Source: DATJKD01 sp963834855
GTDB lineage: Bacteria; Pseudomonadota; Gammaproteobacteria; Steroidobacterales; Steroidobacteraceae
DNA: 64,000 bases
Assembly: GCA_963834855.1 (NCBI GenBank)
Contig: CAWIDH010000014.1
Location: forward strand, 1-64,000
Direction of reading: 5' to 3'
Below are positions 19,410-27,442 of this stretch, piece by piece. Both the position numbers and the translations under genes were made by a program. The notes under the pieces are model-generated. The model was not told the origin of the DNA. It did no database searches and saw nothing but the letters and a program-made list of their open reading frames with translations. Positions within the stretch are counted from its first letter, which is position 1. Every line of letters begins with the position of its first letter.

Positions 19410-20267
19410 TCATGCCCCTGGTGTCGCATCGGGCGCTGCAGCGTCGTCAGCCGCTCGCTCGACGCGCCCTCGAAATCGCTGCCTGCGTTCGTCCGCGAGC
19501 GCGCTGAGCGCACGCCGGTCCGCCTTCGCAAAGGGGGAATTGCGTCCACAGTGATCGTGCAGGAGCGCGTAGTCCTGCGCCTCGCCGAGCCATTCGGCCA
19601 GCGCCTTGTTCGGTTGTTGCGCCGGGATCAGGTGCGCCCCGGCATCGCCCATCGCACGCTGCTGTTGCGACACGCGCCGCGCCCGGCGCCGCCAGCGATG
19701 CCAGTCCTCATCGCGATTCCTGGACCTCGCACGTGCACCCGCCTTGGCGAACTGGCCGATGCTGTGCAGCATCGCGGAGCTTACCTGCACGTCGTTCAGC
19801 TCCGACCAGGACAGCGAGGGCAGCGCCGACCGCAGCGTGCCGAGCAGGGAGCGCTTGTAGCGAAAGGCGGGGTCGCGCTCCAGCTCTCGGCGTGCCCGTG
19901 CCGCTCGGGCCCTCGCCGCCGCGCGCCTGGCGCGGCGCAGCAACAGCACGGCATCGATGGACGACTCCCTCTGGATCAGCCGGTCCAGGGTTTCGATCAG
20001 GGCCTGGGTGTCGCGGAGCCTCGACAGCTGTTGGTTGATGTGCCGCAGTTCCCGGTCGATGAGCTTTGCCCCAGGGCCGAGCGCGCTTCCGCCGAGCGCG
20101 AGCGTGGCGCGCGTGCGGCGCAGCGCCTTGCGTGCCTGGTGCACGCCCTCGTGCACCTGCCCACCGCGGCGCCCGAGGAACTTGATCGCCGCGTCGAGCT
20201 CTGCCGCGGCATAGTCGCGCAGCGCCGGCCCCAAGGGGCGCGCAAATGCGGCGGAATCGTCGGACAT
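19410..20267 (-). CDS. CHAD domain protein
   Basis: 285 residues, rich in Arg, His and Ala. The CHAD signature appears as VHQARKALRRTRATLAL (residues 42-58) and a second basic helix set, RWRRRARRVSQQQRAM. CHAD domains bind inorganic polyphosphate and often localise to polyphosphate granules. No CYTH domain is fused or adjacent, so this is a stand-alone CHAD. Next to the wax-ester synthase, which hints at storage-granule biology, although shared function is only inferred. Confidence 0.85.
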   Translation of the reverse strand: MSDDSAAFARPLGPALRDYAAAELDAAIKFLGRRGGQVHEGVHQARKALRRTRATLALGGSALGPGAKLIDRELRHINQQLSRLRDTQALIETLDRLIQRESSIDAVLLLRRARRAAARARAARARRELERDPAFRYKRSLLGTLRSALPSLSWSELNDVQVSSAMLHSIGQFAKAGARARSRNRDEDWHRWRRRARRVSQQQRAMGDAGAHLIPAQQPNKALAEWLGEAQDYALLHDHCGRNSPFAKADRRALSALADERRQRFRGRVERAADDAAAPDATPGA

Positions 20268-20307
20268 GGCGGAGGTCTGCCTGGGCCGCAGCGGCCGATC
20301 GGCGTGA

Positions 20308-20409
20308 TCAGGCGCCGCGTCCGGCGCGAGTATCGTCGTTCGATTGTCCGGCGCACGCCGGCGCGCGCTTCTGCCGGCGCGGCTTCCCGGGCTCCTGCTT
20401 GTTCTTCAT
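20308..20409 (-). CDS. Possible 33-residue basic peptide
   Basis: An ATG-initiated frame reading MKNKQEPGKPRRQKRAP and ending TRAGRGA. It lies in the gap between the CHAD gene and the PanE-like gene. Basic composition and the clean start are suggestive, but there is no convincing ribosome-binding site and no known family. It may be noise. Confidence 0.2.
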   Translation of the reverse strand: MKNKQEPGKPRRQKRAPACAGQSNDDTRAGRGA

Positions 20410-20457
20410 GCCATGATTCTAAGCGACTTGTCGGTCGCCAACAGGCGCCGGCACCGC

Positions 20458-21496
20458 TCAGCGGGCGTTGACCGTCTCGCCGGCAGCCCGGTTCAGCTCG
20501 GCGAGCAGCGCCCTGCCGCTCCAATCGCGCGGCCCGCCGCCTTCGGCCGCCCGAATCAGGCTCAGCAGCCGCTCGTTGACCGGTGCCTCGCGGCCCTGGG
20601 ACCGCGCGAGCCGGACGATCTCGCCATTGAGCCAGTCAACCTCGGTCCTGCGGCCCGCCTCGAGGTCCTCCCACATCGACGAGCGCGCAAGCGGATCGAT
20701 CGCCAGCATCGTGTCGGCCACTCGCGTGAACAGCCCGTCCGGCAGCGACAGGAGAGCCGGTATCCAGCGCGGCGGCACCGGTGTCAGCCGGGCGGGCCGG
20801 ATGCCAGCCGCACCGAGCAGCGCCAGCGCTTCCCGCTGCGCGAGCGCCACGCAGCGGCGGTAGGCGCGCTGCGACAACTCCTGCTTGAGCGGCAGGTTGG
20901 ACAGGGCGTTGACCGGGTTGTTGAGGTTGAGCAGCAGTTTTGCCCATTGCACGGGCCGCATGTCCGGGTGCTGCGTGAGCGGCAGCCCGGCCGCGTCGAA
21001 CAGGCGCGCGAACCCGGCCACCGCGGGGTGCCCCTCGACGTCGAGCGAGCCTTCGGAACCCTGGTGAAAGGCACCCTGCCCGCGGTTGACGACGTTGAAG
21101 GGCACCATGCCCGTGAGAACGACTTGCTGCCGGAGGTGTCTCCTTGAGGAGATCCGAGTTGCCGAGGCCATTCTGAAAGCTCACGACGATCGCTTCGCGC
21201 CCGAGCACGGACGCGAGCGATTGAGCGGCAAGCGACGTGTCGGCGGACTTGACCGTAACGAGCACGAGTCCGGCGTCCGACGCCGCAGCCGCATCTGTGG
21301 CGAAACGAAGGCGATCCGGGCCGACGCGCACATCCGTGCCGCTGAGGTCGGTCAGGTGCAGGCCATGGCGCGCGAGCTCGCGACCCAGCCGCTCACGTCC
21401 GATCAAGGTGAGCTCGGCGCCCGCCGCCGCAAGCCGGCCACCGACATAGCAGCCGATGCTTCCCGCGCCGAAGACACAGATCCTGGGCGTGCTCAA
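20458..21496 (-). pseudogene. 2-dehydropantoate 2-reductase family protein (PanE/ApbA), one frameshift
   Basis: N-terminal Rossmann motif FGAGSIGCYVGGRL and SFQNGLGNSDLL, then, in a shifted frame, the C-terminal domain (WAKLLLNLNNPVNALSNLP, SMWEDLEAGRRTEVDWLNG) that carries the PanE catalytic lysine and substrate residues. One extra base near 21135 separates the halves; the 1039-base span is 3n+1 and correction gives 345 residues, normal for the family. PanE reduces ketopantoate to pantoate for CoA synthesis, but distant relatives have other substrates, so the symbol is withheld. Sequencing error or recent mutation cannot be told apart here. Confidence 0.82.
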
Positions 21497-21524
21497 CCGG
21501 ATTCTCAGCGTCCGTGTGGAGGGC

Positions 21525-22001
21525 CTACCTCGCCGCGTCGCGCCGAAACACCACCAGCCGCGGCTTGAGGACCTGCACTACGCTCCCTCGCTGCGTGCGC
21601 GTCTCGCAACACATCATGACCATACCGCGGTCGGGTCGAGACCGCGACGGCTTGATTTCCGTCACCTCGCACTCGACGTGCAGCACGTCGCCCGGCCGCG
21701 CGGCTGTCGGCCAGCTGATCTCTGCACCAGCGCCGAGAATTCCGCCGGCAAGTGGCGGTTTCATGCCGGTCAGCAGGCGCATGGTGATCGCCGCGGTGTG
21801 CCAGCCACTCGCCACGAGCCCTCCGAAGAACGTCCGGCTCGCGGCCTCCTCGTCGAGATGAAAGGGCTGCGGATCGAACTGGCGTGCGAATACCTTGATC
21901 TGCTGCGCATCCAGTGAGTGGGACTCGGTCGAAAAGCGCAGGCCCACGTAGAGGTCGTCCAGGTAGAGGGGCTCATCCCTGCCTCGCTCGCTCGTACTCA
22001 T
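21525..22001 (-). CDS. MaoC-like hot-dog dehydratase family protein
   Basis: 158 residues from the ATG at 22001. The MaoC/hydratase-2 pattern FARQFDPQPFHLDEEAA (catalytic Asp/His pair) is followed by SGWHTAAITMRL and RPGDVLHVECEVTEIK. Such proteins hydrate enoyl-CoA or act as thioester dehydratases. It is encoded between mnmE and the PanE-like gene; no pathway partners are adjacent. The upstream extension of the frame shows no family similarity. Confidence 0.85.
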   Translation of the reverse strand: MSTSERGRDEPLYLDDLYVGLRFSTESHSLDAQQIKVFARQFDPQPFHLDEEAASRTFFGGLVASGWHTAAITMRLLTGMKPPLAGGILGAGAEISWPTAARPGDVLHVECEVTEIKPSRSRPDRGMVMMCCETRTQRGSVVQVLKPRLVVFRRDAAR

Positions 22002-22050
22002 CACTGCCGTGAATCCCCGGTTTCCTGGCGCGCAGGCGCCAACTCTACTT

Positions 22051-23406
22051 CTACTTTCCGATGCAGAAGCTGGCAAATATCCGCCCGAGCAGCTCGTCGC
22101 TCGTCACCTCGCCGGTGATCTCGCCGAGCTCGCGCTGCGCGTCGGTGAGCTCCTGCGCGACGAGCTCGCCCTCCTTGCGCCCGGTGAGCAGCCTCGCCGC
22201 CTCGTCGACATGGGCGCGCGCGCGACGCAATGCCTCCAGGTGCCGGCGCCGGGCGGAGAGACTGCCGCCGCCCGGTGTCGAGTAGCCGACGCATTCCTTG
22301 AGATGCGCGCGCAGCAGCTCGAGCCCCTCGCCCGTCGCCGCCGACAGACGCAGGCGTGGAGGCTCGCCCGCCTCGACGCGCGCCGAGGCGCCGGTACGGT
22401 CAATCTTGTTGAGCACGATCGTTGCGGGCGTGCCGCCGGGCAGAGCCTCGAGATCGGCGTCGACCGCCGCGACGGCCTCCGGATCCGCGGCGTCCACCAC
22501 GAACAGCACGCGATCGGCGCGCGCGATCTCTCGCTCGGCGCGCCGTATGCCCTCGCTCTCGATCTCGTCCGCCGCGCGGCGCAGGCCCGCGGTATCGAGC
22601 ACGTGCAGCGGCAATCCGTCGATCTCGATGCGCTCGCGCAGCACGTCGCGCGTCGTGCCGGGTGAGGCGGTCACGATCGCCGCGTCATAACCCGCGAGCC
22701 GGTTGAGCAGGCTCGACTTGCCGGCGTTCGGCCGGCCGGCGATGACCAGCGTCAGGCCGTCGCGCAACAGGGCGCCCTGGCGCGCCGCGCCGTCGAGGCG
22801 CTCGAAGCGGTCGCGCAGGTCGCTCATCCGCTCCGCGAGGCCGCGGTCGGCGAGGAAGTCGATCTCCTCCTCCGGGAAGTCGATCGCGGCTTCGACCCAC
22901 ATGCGAAGCGAAAGCACGGCCTCGGCGAGCTCGCGAACCTGGCGCGAGAACTCGCCCTCCATCGATCGGACCGCGGCGCGCGCCGCCTGGGTCGAACCGC
23001 TGTCGATGAGGTCCGCGATCGCCTCGGCCTGCGCGAGATCGAGCTTGTCGTTGAGAAAGGCGCGCTGCGTGAATTCGCCCGGCGCGGCCGCTCGCGCGCC
23101 GAGCCCGAGCACGCGGGCGAGCAGCAGGTCCATGACGACGGACCCGCCGTGACCGTGCAGCTCGAGCACGTCCTCGCCGGTGTACGACTGCGGTGCCGTG
23201 AAGAAGAGCGCGAGCCCGAAATCGATCGTGTCGCCCTGCGCATCGCGAAAGCGATGCAGCTCGGCCGAGCGCGGTGCGGGTACTCGCCCAAGCACGCCCG
23301 TCGCGATCGCCGTGCACGCAGGCCCGGACACGCGAATGATCCCGATGCCGCCCCGGCCCGGTGCCGTCGCAAGCGCAGCTATCGTGTCGCCGGATTGCAG
23401 TCCCAC
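22051..23406 (-). CDS. mnmE: tRNA modification GTPase MnmE
   Basis: About 451 residues: N-terminal folate-binding domain (DTIAALATAPGRGGIGIIRVSG), G domain with GRPNAGKSSLLNRL and DTAGLRRA, and the invariant C-terminal FCIGK with the catalytic Cys. Partner of MnmG. The start is uncertain: an ATG at 23433 lies inside the palindromic repeat 23420-23489 and would add nine residues unlike the family, whereas the GTG at 23406 gives the usual length before DTIAA. The repeat probably replaced the original leader region. Confidence 0.95.
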   Translation of the reverse strand: MGLQSGDTIAALATAPGRGGIGIIRVSGPACTAIATGVLGRVPAPRSAELHRFRDAQGDTIDFGLALFFTAPQSYTGEDVLELHGHGGSVVMDLLLARVLGLGARAAAPGEFTQRAFLNDKLDLAQAEAIADLIDSGSTQAARAAVRSMEGEFSRQVRELAEAVLSLRMWVEAAIDFPEEEIDFLADRGLAERMSDLRDRFERLDGAARQGALLRDGLTLVIAGRPNAGKSSLLNRLAGYDAAIVTASPGTTRDVLRERIEIDGLPLHVLDTAGLRRAADEIESEGIRRAEREIARADRVLFVVDAADPEAVAAVDADLEALPGGTPATIVLNKIDRTGASARVEAGEPPRLRLSAATGEGLELLRAHLKECVGYSTPGGGSLSARRRHLEALRRARAHVDEAARLLTGRKEGELVAQELTDAQRELGEITGEVTSDELLGRIFASFCIGK

Positions 23407-23419
23407 CCGCCGCAATATA

Positions 23420-23489
23420 GGGACATTCTCCATTTCCCGCAGTCGTCGTCGGACAGCTCAGCAGGACTGCGGAAATGGAGAATGTCCCC
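23420..23489. repeat. REP-like palindromic element, family 1, copy B
   Basis: Arms GGGACATTCTCCATTTCC (from 23420) and GGAAATGGAGAATGTCCC (to 23488) are exact complements. They extend inward through GCAGTC/GACTGC with one unpaired base, leaving a loop of about 20 bases. It lies between the RES gene and mnmE and covers the upstream candidate start of mnmE. Confidence 0.85.
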
Positions 23490-23503
23490 CGTCGCGTGCG
23501 CGC

Positions 23504-24257
23504 TCAGGCCGCCGGCGCCGGCAGCCGACCGTCGACCGTGAACTGCGAGAGCGGAAACGCGCGTACGCCGGCGTCGCGCCGCGCGTAGAAGGTCACCTCG
23601 TCGGCGCGCGTCTCGCAGAGCCACTCATCCTTGAAGGTCGGGCGCGGCTGGCCGAGGGCGGAGGGCACATAGAGCGCGACGTTGAGTCCGCCCTCCGCGT
23701 CGCGTGCCGAGACGTACTCGATTGCGTCGGCGCCGGCTTCTCGCAGGGCGCGCCCGAGCTGCTGCGTCGGCCGCATAGTCGTCGCGGCTCACGAGCACCG
23801 ACCGGAAGGCCTCGAAGGGCGGAAGCTGGAGCGAGTAACCGCGGCGCGCGCGCAGTCGCGCGCCGAACAACGTGTGCTGCGTGCGCAGCGGCACGGGCGG
23901 CGGCTCGCGCATCCCCTGCCAGAACACGAAGCGGTAGTACGCGGACTCGGCGAGCACGGTGGTGAGGCTGCGCGCCGCGTAGAAAAGGCTGGGCTCGTGT
24001 CGGCCGCCGAAGCGCGACCCGTGTGGCAACGGCGGGTAACGGAACGGCGTCGCTAGGAGGTAGTCGAGCCGGGCGGCACCCTTCGGCAGCCGTGGCTTGC
24101 TCGCCTCGAGCATCGATTCGAGGAGATCCTGCTCGGCGAGGGTTGCCACGAGCCGGTTGGTCGCAACCTGCTCCTGGCTCTCAACCAGCCGAAGGATCTC
24201 GCCCGCGAGCGGACGCGGCTGCGCGTCGCCGCCGACGGCCGCCCAGATGTCGGTCAT
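23504..24257 (-). pseudogene. RES-domain toxin of an RES/Xre toxin-antitoxin pair, one frameshift
   Basis: MTDIWAAVGG start at 24257, overlapping the antitoxin stop (TGATG). The RES domain is recognisable from GSRFGGRHEPSLFYAARS through TVLAESAYYRFVFW and continues in another frame with ADAIEYVSARDAEGGLNVALY. RES toxins (ParT, MbcT) deplete or modify NAD+. One extra base near 23770 shifts the frame; the 754-base span is 3n+1, giving about 250 residues when corrected. If the shift is real, the toxin is truncated in its C-terminal third and probably inactive, leaving an orphan antitoxin. Confidence 0.85.
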
Positions 24258-24616
24258 CAGGGCTTGCCGCGGATTGCGTCGAGATACTCGACCACGCGCG
24301 TCAGGCCCTGGACGCTGCGGATCTGTTCGGCGGGTACGCCGCCCGTGTGCAGGTTTTCCGTGTGCATCCAATGCCGCATGACCGCGGAATCGCCGCCGAC
24401 CAATGCGAAGAGCGCTCGATAGGCACGGATCACCAGCAACGCCAGTTCGCCCGGCTTGCTGTCGGGGTCGAGCTGGCCACGGCTGAGCGCCGTGCGGTCC
24501 CGGCCGATCACCGCGCCAAGGGCGGCTTGGGTCAGGCCGAGTTCCTTTCCGGCGTTCACCAGGGCCGCGGCAAGAACACGCCCGGCATCAGGCTTGTGTG
24601 CGAGGTTGGTATCCAT
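24257..24616 (-). CDS. Xre/MbcA/ParS-family antitoxin
   Basis: 119 residues: an HTH region (LGLTQAALGAVIGRDRTALSR) and a C-terminal DUF2384 toxin-binding domain ending VVEYLDAIRGKP. It is the antitoxin cognate to the overlapping RES toxin and should also repress its own promoter. ATG at 24616; the longer upstream frame is AT-poor filler. Likely promoter in the 120 bases upstream, which also hold a family-2 repeat. Confidence 0.88.
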   Translation of the reverse strand: MDTNLAHKPDAGRVLAAALVNAGKELGLTQAALGAVIGRDRTALSRGQLDPDSKPGELALLVIRAYRALFALVGGDSAVMRHWMHTENLHTGGVPAEQIRSVQGLTRVVEYLDAIRGKP

Positions 24617-24735
24617 GGCGCTGCTGTGCTGCCAGCACATTCTATGCCGAACTGTTGGAAATGCAACAGCCAGTGCCGGCAGCCGATTCTCGGACCCGAT
24701 CGCCCCGCAGGAGCAGCTCCGGGCCACTCGGACAC

Positions 24736-24786
24736 AATTCGGCTCGGAGCCGATCAATCGTCAAAAATCAGCTCTGAGCCAATTTC
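24736..24786. repeat. REP-like element, family 2, copy B
   Basis: Two palindromes: AATTCGGCTC-G-GAGCCGAT (centre 24746) and an imperfect one centred on GCTC-T-GAGC (24775). It lies between yidC and the antitoxin gene, on the opposite side of the RES/Xre pair from family-1 copy B. Confidence 0.8.
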
Positions 24787-24798
24787 CTTGCTCAGCGT

Positions 24799-26505
24799 TC
24801 ACGTGCGGGCCTTACTGGCCTCGGCCTCGACGACCTTGTTGATCTTCCACTGCTGCGCGATCGACAGCAGCGTATTGGTCAGCCAGTAGAGCACCAGGCC
24901 GGCCGGGAACCAGGCCATCATCACCGTCATTACGACCGGCATGAAGGCGAACACCTTGGCCTGCATCGGGTCGGGCGGCGCCGGGTTCAGCTTGAACTGC
25001 CCGAACATCGCCACGCCCATCAGGATCGGCAGGACGAAATACGGGTCCTTCGACGACAGGTCCTGGATCCAGCCCATGAACGGCGCCTGGCGCATCTCGA
25101 CGCTTTCGAGAAGCACCCAGTAGAACGCGAGGAACACCGGGATCTGCACCAGGATCGGCAGGCACCCGGCGACCGGGTTGATCTTCTCGCGCTTGTAGAG
25201 CTCCATCGTCTGCCGCGCGAGTTGCTCGCGGTCGTCCTTGTAGCGTTCCTGGATGGCCTTGATGCGCGGCGCGATGGTGCGCATCTTCGCCATCGAACGG
25301 CCGCTGGTCTCGGTCAGCTTGTAGAAGACCAGTTTCAATAAAAATGTGACGATGATGATCGCCCAGCCCCAGTTTCCAACGACACCGTATACTTTCTGCA
25401 GCAGCCAGAAGAGCGGCTCGGCAAGGATCGTCAGCTTGCCGTAGTCGGCGGTGAGCTCGAGCTTGGGGCCCACCGCCTTGAGCTGGTCCTGCAGCTTGGG
25501 TCCCACGAACAGCGTCTCGTTGAACCGCCCCGTGGTCCCGGCTGGCACGGACTTGAGCGGCCCCCGGTAGCTCGATACCCAGTGCTCGCCCTCGCGCCCC
25601 AGCGTGTAGTGATACTCCTCGCCCTTGGGCGGTACGGCGGCGCTCACGAAGTGGTGCTGCAACGAGGCCATCCAGCCGTCGGTGATGCCCTGCGCGAACT
25701 GCGAGTCCTCGTCGTCCTCGGGGTCGAGCTTCTGGTAGCTCTTTCCGTTGTAGAGCGCCGGTCCGCGGTAAGCGTAGCTCTCGACATCGAACATCGAGCG
25801 ATTCGGCTTCACGAAGTGCCGCGCGAGCTGTACGTATGACGCCCCCGACCACTCCGAGCCCCCACGGTTGTCGACCTGGTAGGCGAGCTCGATGTCGTAG
25901 CGCCCTCGACGGAGCACGTAGGTCTTCGCGACCGTCACCCCTGCCCCGTCGGTCCAGATCAGCGGCACGCGGAGCTCAGATGCGCCCGGTGCGAGCCGGT
26001 ACTCGCCGGCCGGGCTCGTGAACGCGGCCAGGTGGTTCGGTTCGCTCGCCGCGTTCAGCGCACGCAAGCCGCTGCGGTCGACGTTGTACGTCGCTTCGGT
26101 GACATCCAGGAGGCGCACCGGCGGACTGCCCGGCCGCTTGTCGTGCGGGTAGGCGAGCAGATCGGCGCGCACGAGGTTGCCGCCCTGCAGGCTGATATCG
26201 AGGTCGAGCACGTCGGTCAGCACGCGCACGCGTGGCGCCGCCGCGCCGGCCGCCGGCGGCAGCGCAGGCGCGGTGCTCGCGCCTGCCGTCGACGTCGCAG
26301 GCGCTGCAGGTGCCGCAGGCAGTGAGGGCAGCTGCGCGGACTCCGCGTCCGGCGCTTCCGTCGCCCCCGGTGCCTCGGCGGCGGGCGTGGCGCTCGTCGC
26401 AGCCGGTGCAGGCGCGCGCGCGCCGTAGTCGCGGTTCCACTGCACCAGATTCATCCAGAGCAGCAACGCGAGGGCGATCCACAGGTAAATGCGCGGGTTA
26501 GCCAT
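24799..26505 (-). CDS. yidC: Membrane protein insertase YidC
   Basis: 568 residues. N-terminal anchor (RIYLWIALALLLWMNLV), an Ala/Pro-rich periplasmic linker, the beta-sandwich periplasmic domain, then the conserved five-helix core with GNWGWAIIIVTFLLKLVFYKL, KREKINPVAGCLPILVQIPV and the last helix FPAGLVLYWLTNTLLSIAQQW. It inserts and folds inner-membrane proteins with or without SecYEG. Part of the conserved rpmH-rnpA-yidD-yidC run; overlaps yidD by 8 bases. Confidence 0.97.
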   Translation of the reverse strand: MANPRIYLWIALALLLWMNLVQWNRDYGARAPAPAATSATPAAEAPGATEAPDAESAQLPSLPAAPAAPATSTAGASTAPALPPAAGAAAPRVRVLTDVLDLDISLQGGNLVRADLLAYPHDKRPGSPPVRLLDVTEATYNVDRSGLRALNAASEPNHLAAFTSPAGEYRLAPGASELRVPLIWTDGAGVTVAKTYVLRRGRYDIELAYQVDNRGGSEWSGASYVQLARHFVKPNRSMFDVESYAYRGPALYNGKSYQKLDPEDDEDSQFAQGITDGWMASLQHHFVSAAVPPKGEEYHYTLGREGEHWVSSYRGPLKSVPAGTTGRFNETLFVGPKLQDQLKAVGPKLELTADYGKLTILAEPLFWLLQKVYGVVGNWGWAIIIVTFLLKLVFYKLTETSGRSMAKMRTIAPRIKAIQERYKDDREQLARQTMELYKREKINPVAGCLPILVQIPVFLAFYWVLLESVEMRQAPFMGWIQDLSSKDPYFVLPILMGVAMFGQFKLNPAPPDPMQAKVFAFMPVVMTVMMAWFPAGLVLYWLTNTLLSIAQQWKINKVVEAEASKART

Positions 26506-26743
26506 GAGAAGTCCGATTGAACGACGGCGGCGCGTCCGGGACGGGATCGTAGCCGCCGGGATTCCAGGGGTGGCAACGCGCGATCCGGCAGGCCGCCAGC
26601 CAGCTGCCGCGCAGGGCCCCGTGTCGCTCGATGGCCGCCTGCGCGTAGCAGGAGCAACTCGGGTGGAAGCGGCAATTCGGCCCGAGCAGCGGGCTCAGGC
26701 AGTAGCGATAGGCCGAGATGAGGCCGATCAGGATCGCGCGCAT
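26498..26743 (-). CDS. yidD: Membrane protein insertion efficiency factor YidD
   Basis: 81 residues, with CLSPLLGPNCRFHPSCSCYA and CRIARCHPWNPGGYDPVP, the invariant Cys-rich YidD pattern. Thought to help YidC-dependent insertion at the membrane face. Overlaps rnpA by 16 bases and yidC by 8, so translation is coupled. Confidence 0.95.
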   Translation of the reverse strand: MRAILIGLISAYRYCLSPLLGPNCRFHPSCSCYAQAAIERHGALRGSWLAACRIARCHPWNPGGYDPVPDAPPSFNRTSHG

Positions 26744-27054
26744 CGCTCGCTCACGCGCCGCCAGTGAGCGGCGAGGCTCGCCGAGATTTCGGCATGCGTG
26801 GCCCGGGCCGACGCAGGCCGCGCATTGACGATCAGGTCGACGGTCGGCAGGAGATGCTGATGCTGACGGAAGTACTCGCGGACCCTGCGCTTGACGCGAT
26901 TACGCGCCACGGCACCGCCCGTTGCGCGCACGCCCACTGCGAGCCCGAGTCGTGGGTGATCGAGCCCGTTCACCAGCGCGGCAACCAGGAAGAACGCATC
27001 GGATGAGCGCAGACCCGCGCGGTGCACGGCATCGAATTGCGCTTTGGCGAGCAA
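26728..27054 (-). CDS. rnpA: Ribonuclease P protein component
   Basis: About 108 residues. RNR motif ARNRVKRRVREYFRQ and the core PRLGLAVGVRATGGAV identify RnpA, which with the catalytic RNA matures tRNA 5' ends. The TTG at 27054 is the only standard start; the open frame continues upstream with RLPARGLPRTHRLLAKAQF, and the final RTHRLL looks like family sequence, so the true start (perhaps a rare codon) may lie nearer the end of rpmH. Confidence 0.93.
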   Translation of the reverse strand: MLAKAQFDAVHRAGLRSSDAFFLVAALVNGLDHPRLGLAVGVRATGGAVARNRVKRRVREYFRQHQHLLPTVDLIVNARPASARATHAEISASLAAHWRRVSERCARS

Positions 27055-27115
27055 CCGGTGAGTGCGCGGCAGGCCGCGCGCCGGGAGACGATTGGATGCC
27101 GTCGGTGGGGTCAGG

Positions 27116-27250
27116 TCAGACCGCGAGGCGTTTGCGGCCCTTGGCGCGGCGACGGCTGAGTAACCGGCGGCCGCCCTTGGTGGCCATGCGTGCGCGGAAG
27201 CCGTGCGTGCGCTTGCGATGCAGGTTGCTCGGCTGAAAGGGGCGCTTCAT
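27116..27250 (-). CDS. rpmH: 50S ribosomal protein L34
   Basis: 44 residues: MKRPFQPSNLHRKRTHGFRA, then MATKGGRRLLSRRRAKGRKR, ending LAV. Length and sequence are typical of L34. It begins the run rpmH-rnpA-yidD-yidC and points away from dnaA, the standard gammaproteobacterial origin arrangement. Confidence 0.97.
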   Translation of the reverse strand: MKRPFQPSNLHRKRTHGFRARMATKGGRRLLSRRRAKGRKRLAV

Positions 27251-27442
27251 GACGGCTCCGTGTTGCCCGGCTGTAGGCCAGTAATGGGTGGTTCGACTGG
27301 CCCTGAAAAGGGCGCGAAAGAATACGGATCCGTCGCCGTTGCGTCAACCGGAAACCGAGATATCCACAGGCGCGCCGCCGGTATACACTCCCCGCCCTTT
27401 CCCCTTCGGCACCCCATCCGTCCCAGCCCAGGCTCGTCGGTC
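27251..27442. promoter_or_regulatory. rpmH-dnaA divergent intergenic region
   Basis: 192 bases holding the divergent promoters of rpmH and dnaA. One DnaA-box-like 9-mer, ATATCCACA (27360-27368), differs by one base from TTATCCACA and could serve dnaA autoregulation. I cannot place promoter hexamers with confidence. Confidence 0.5.
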
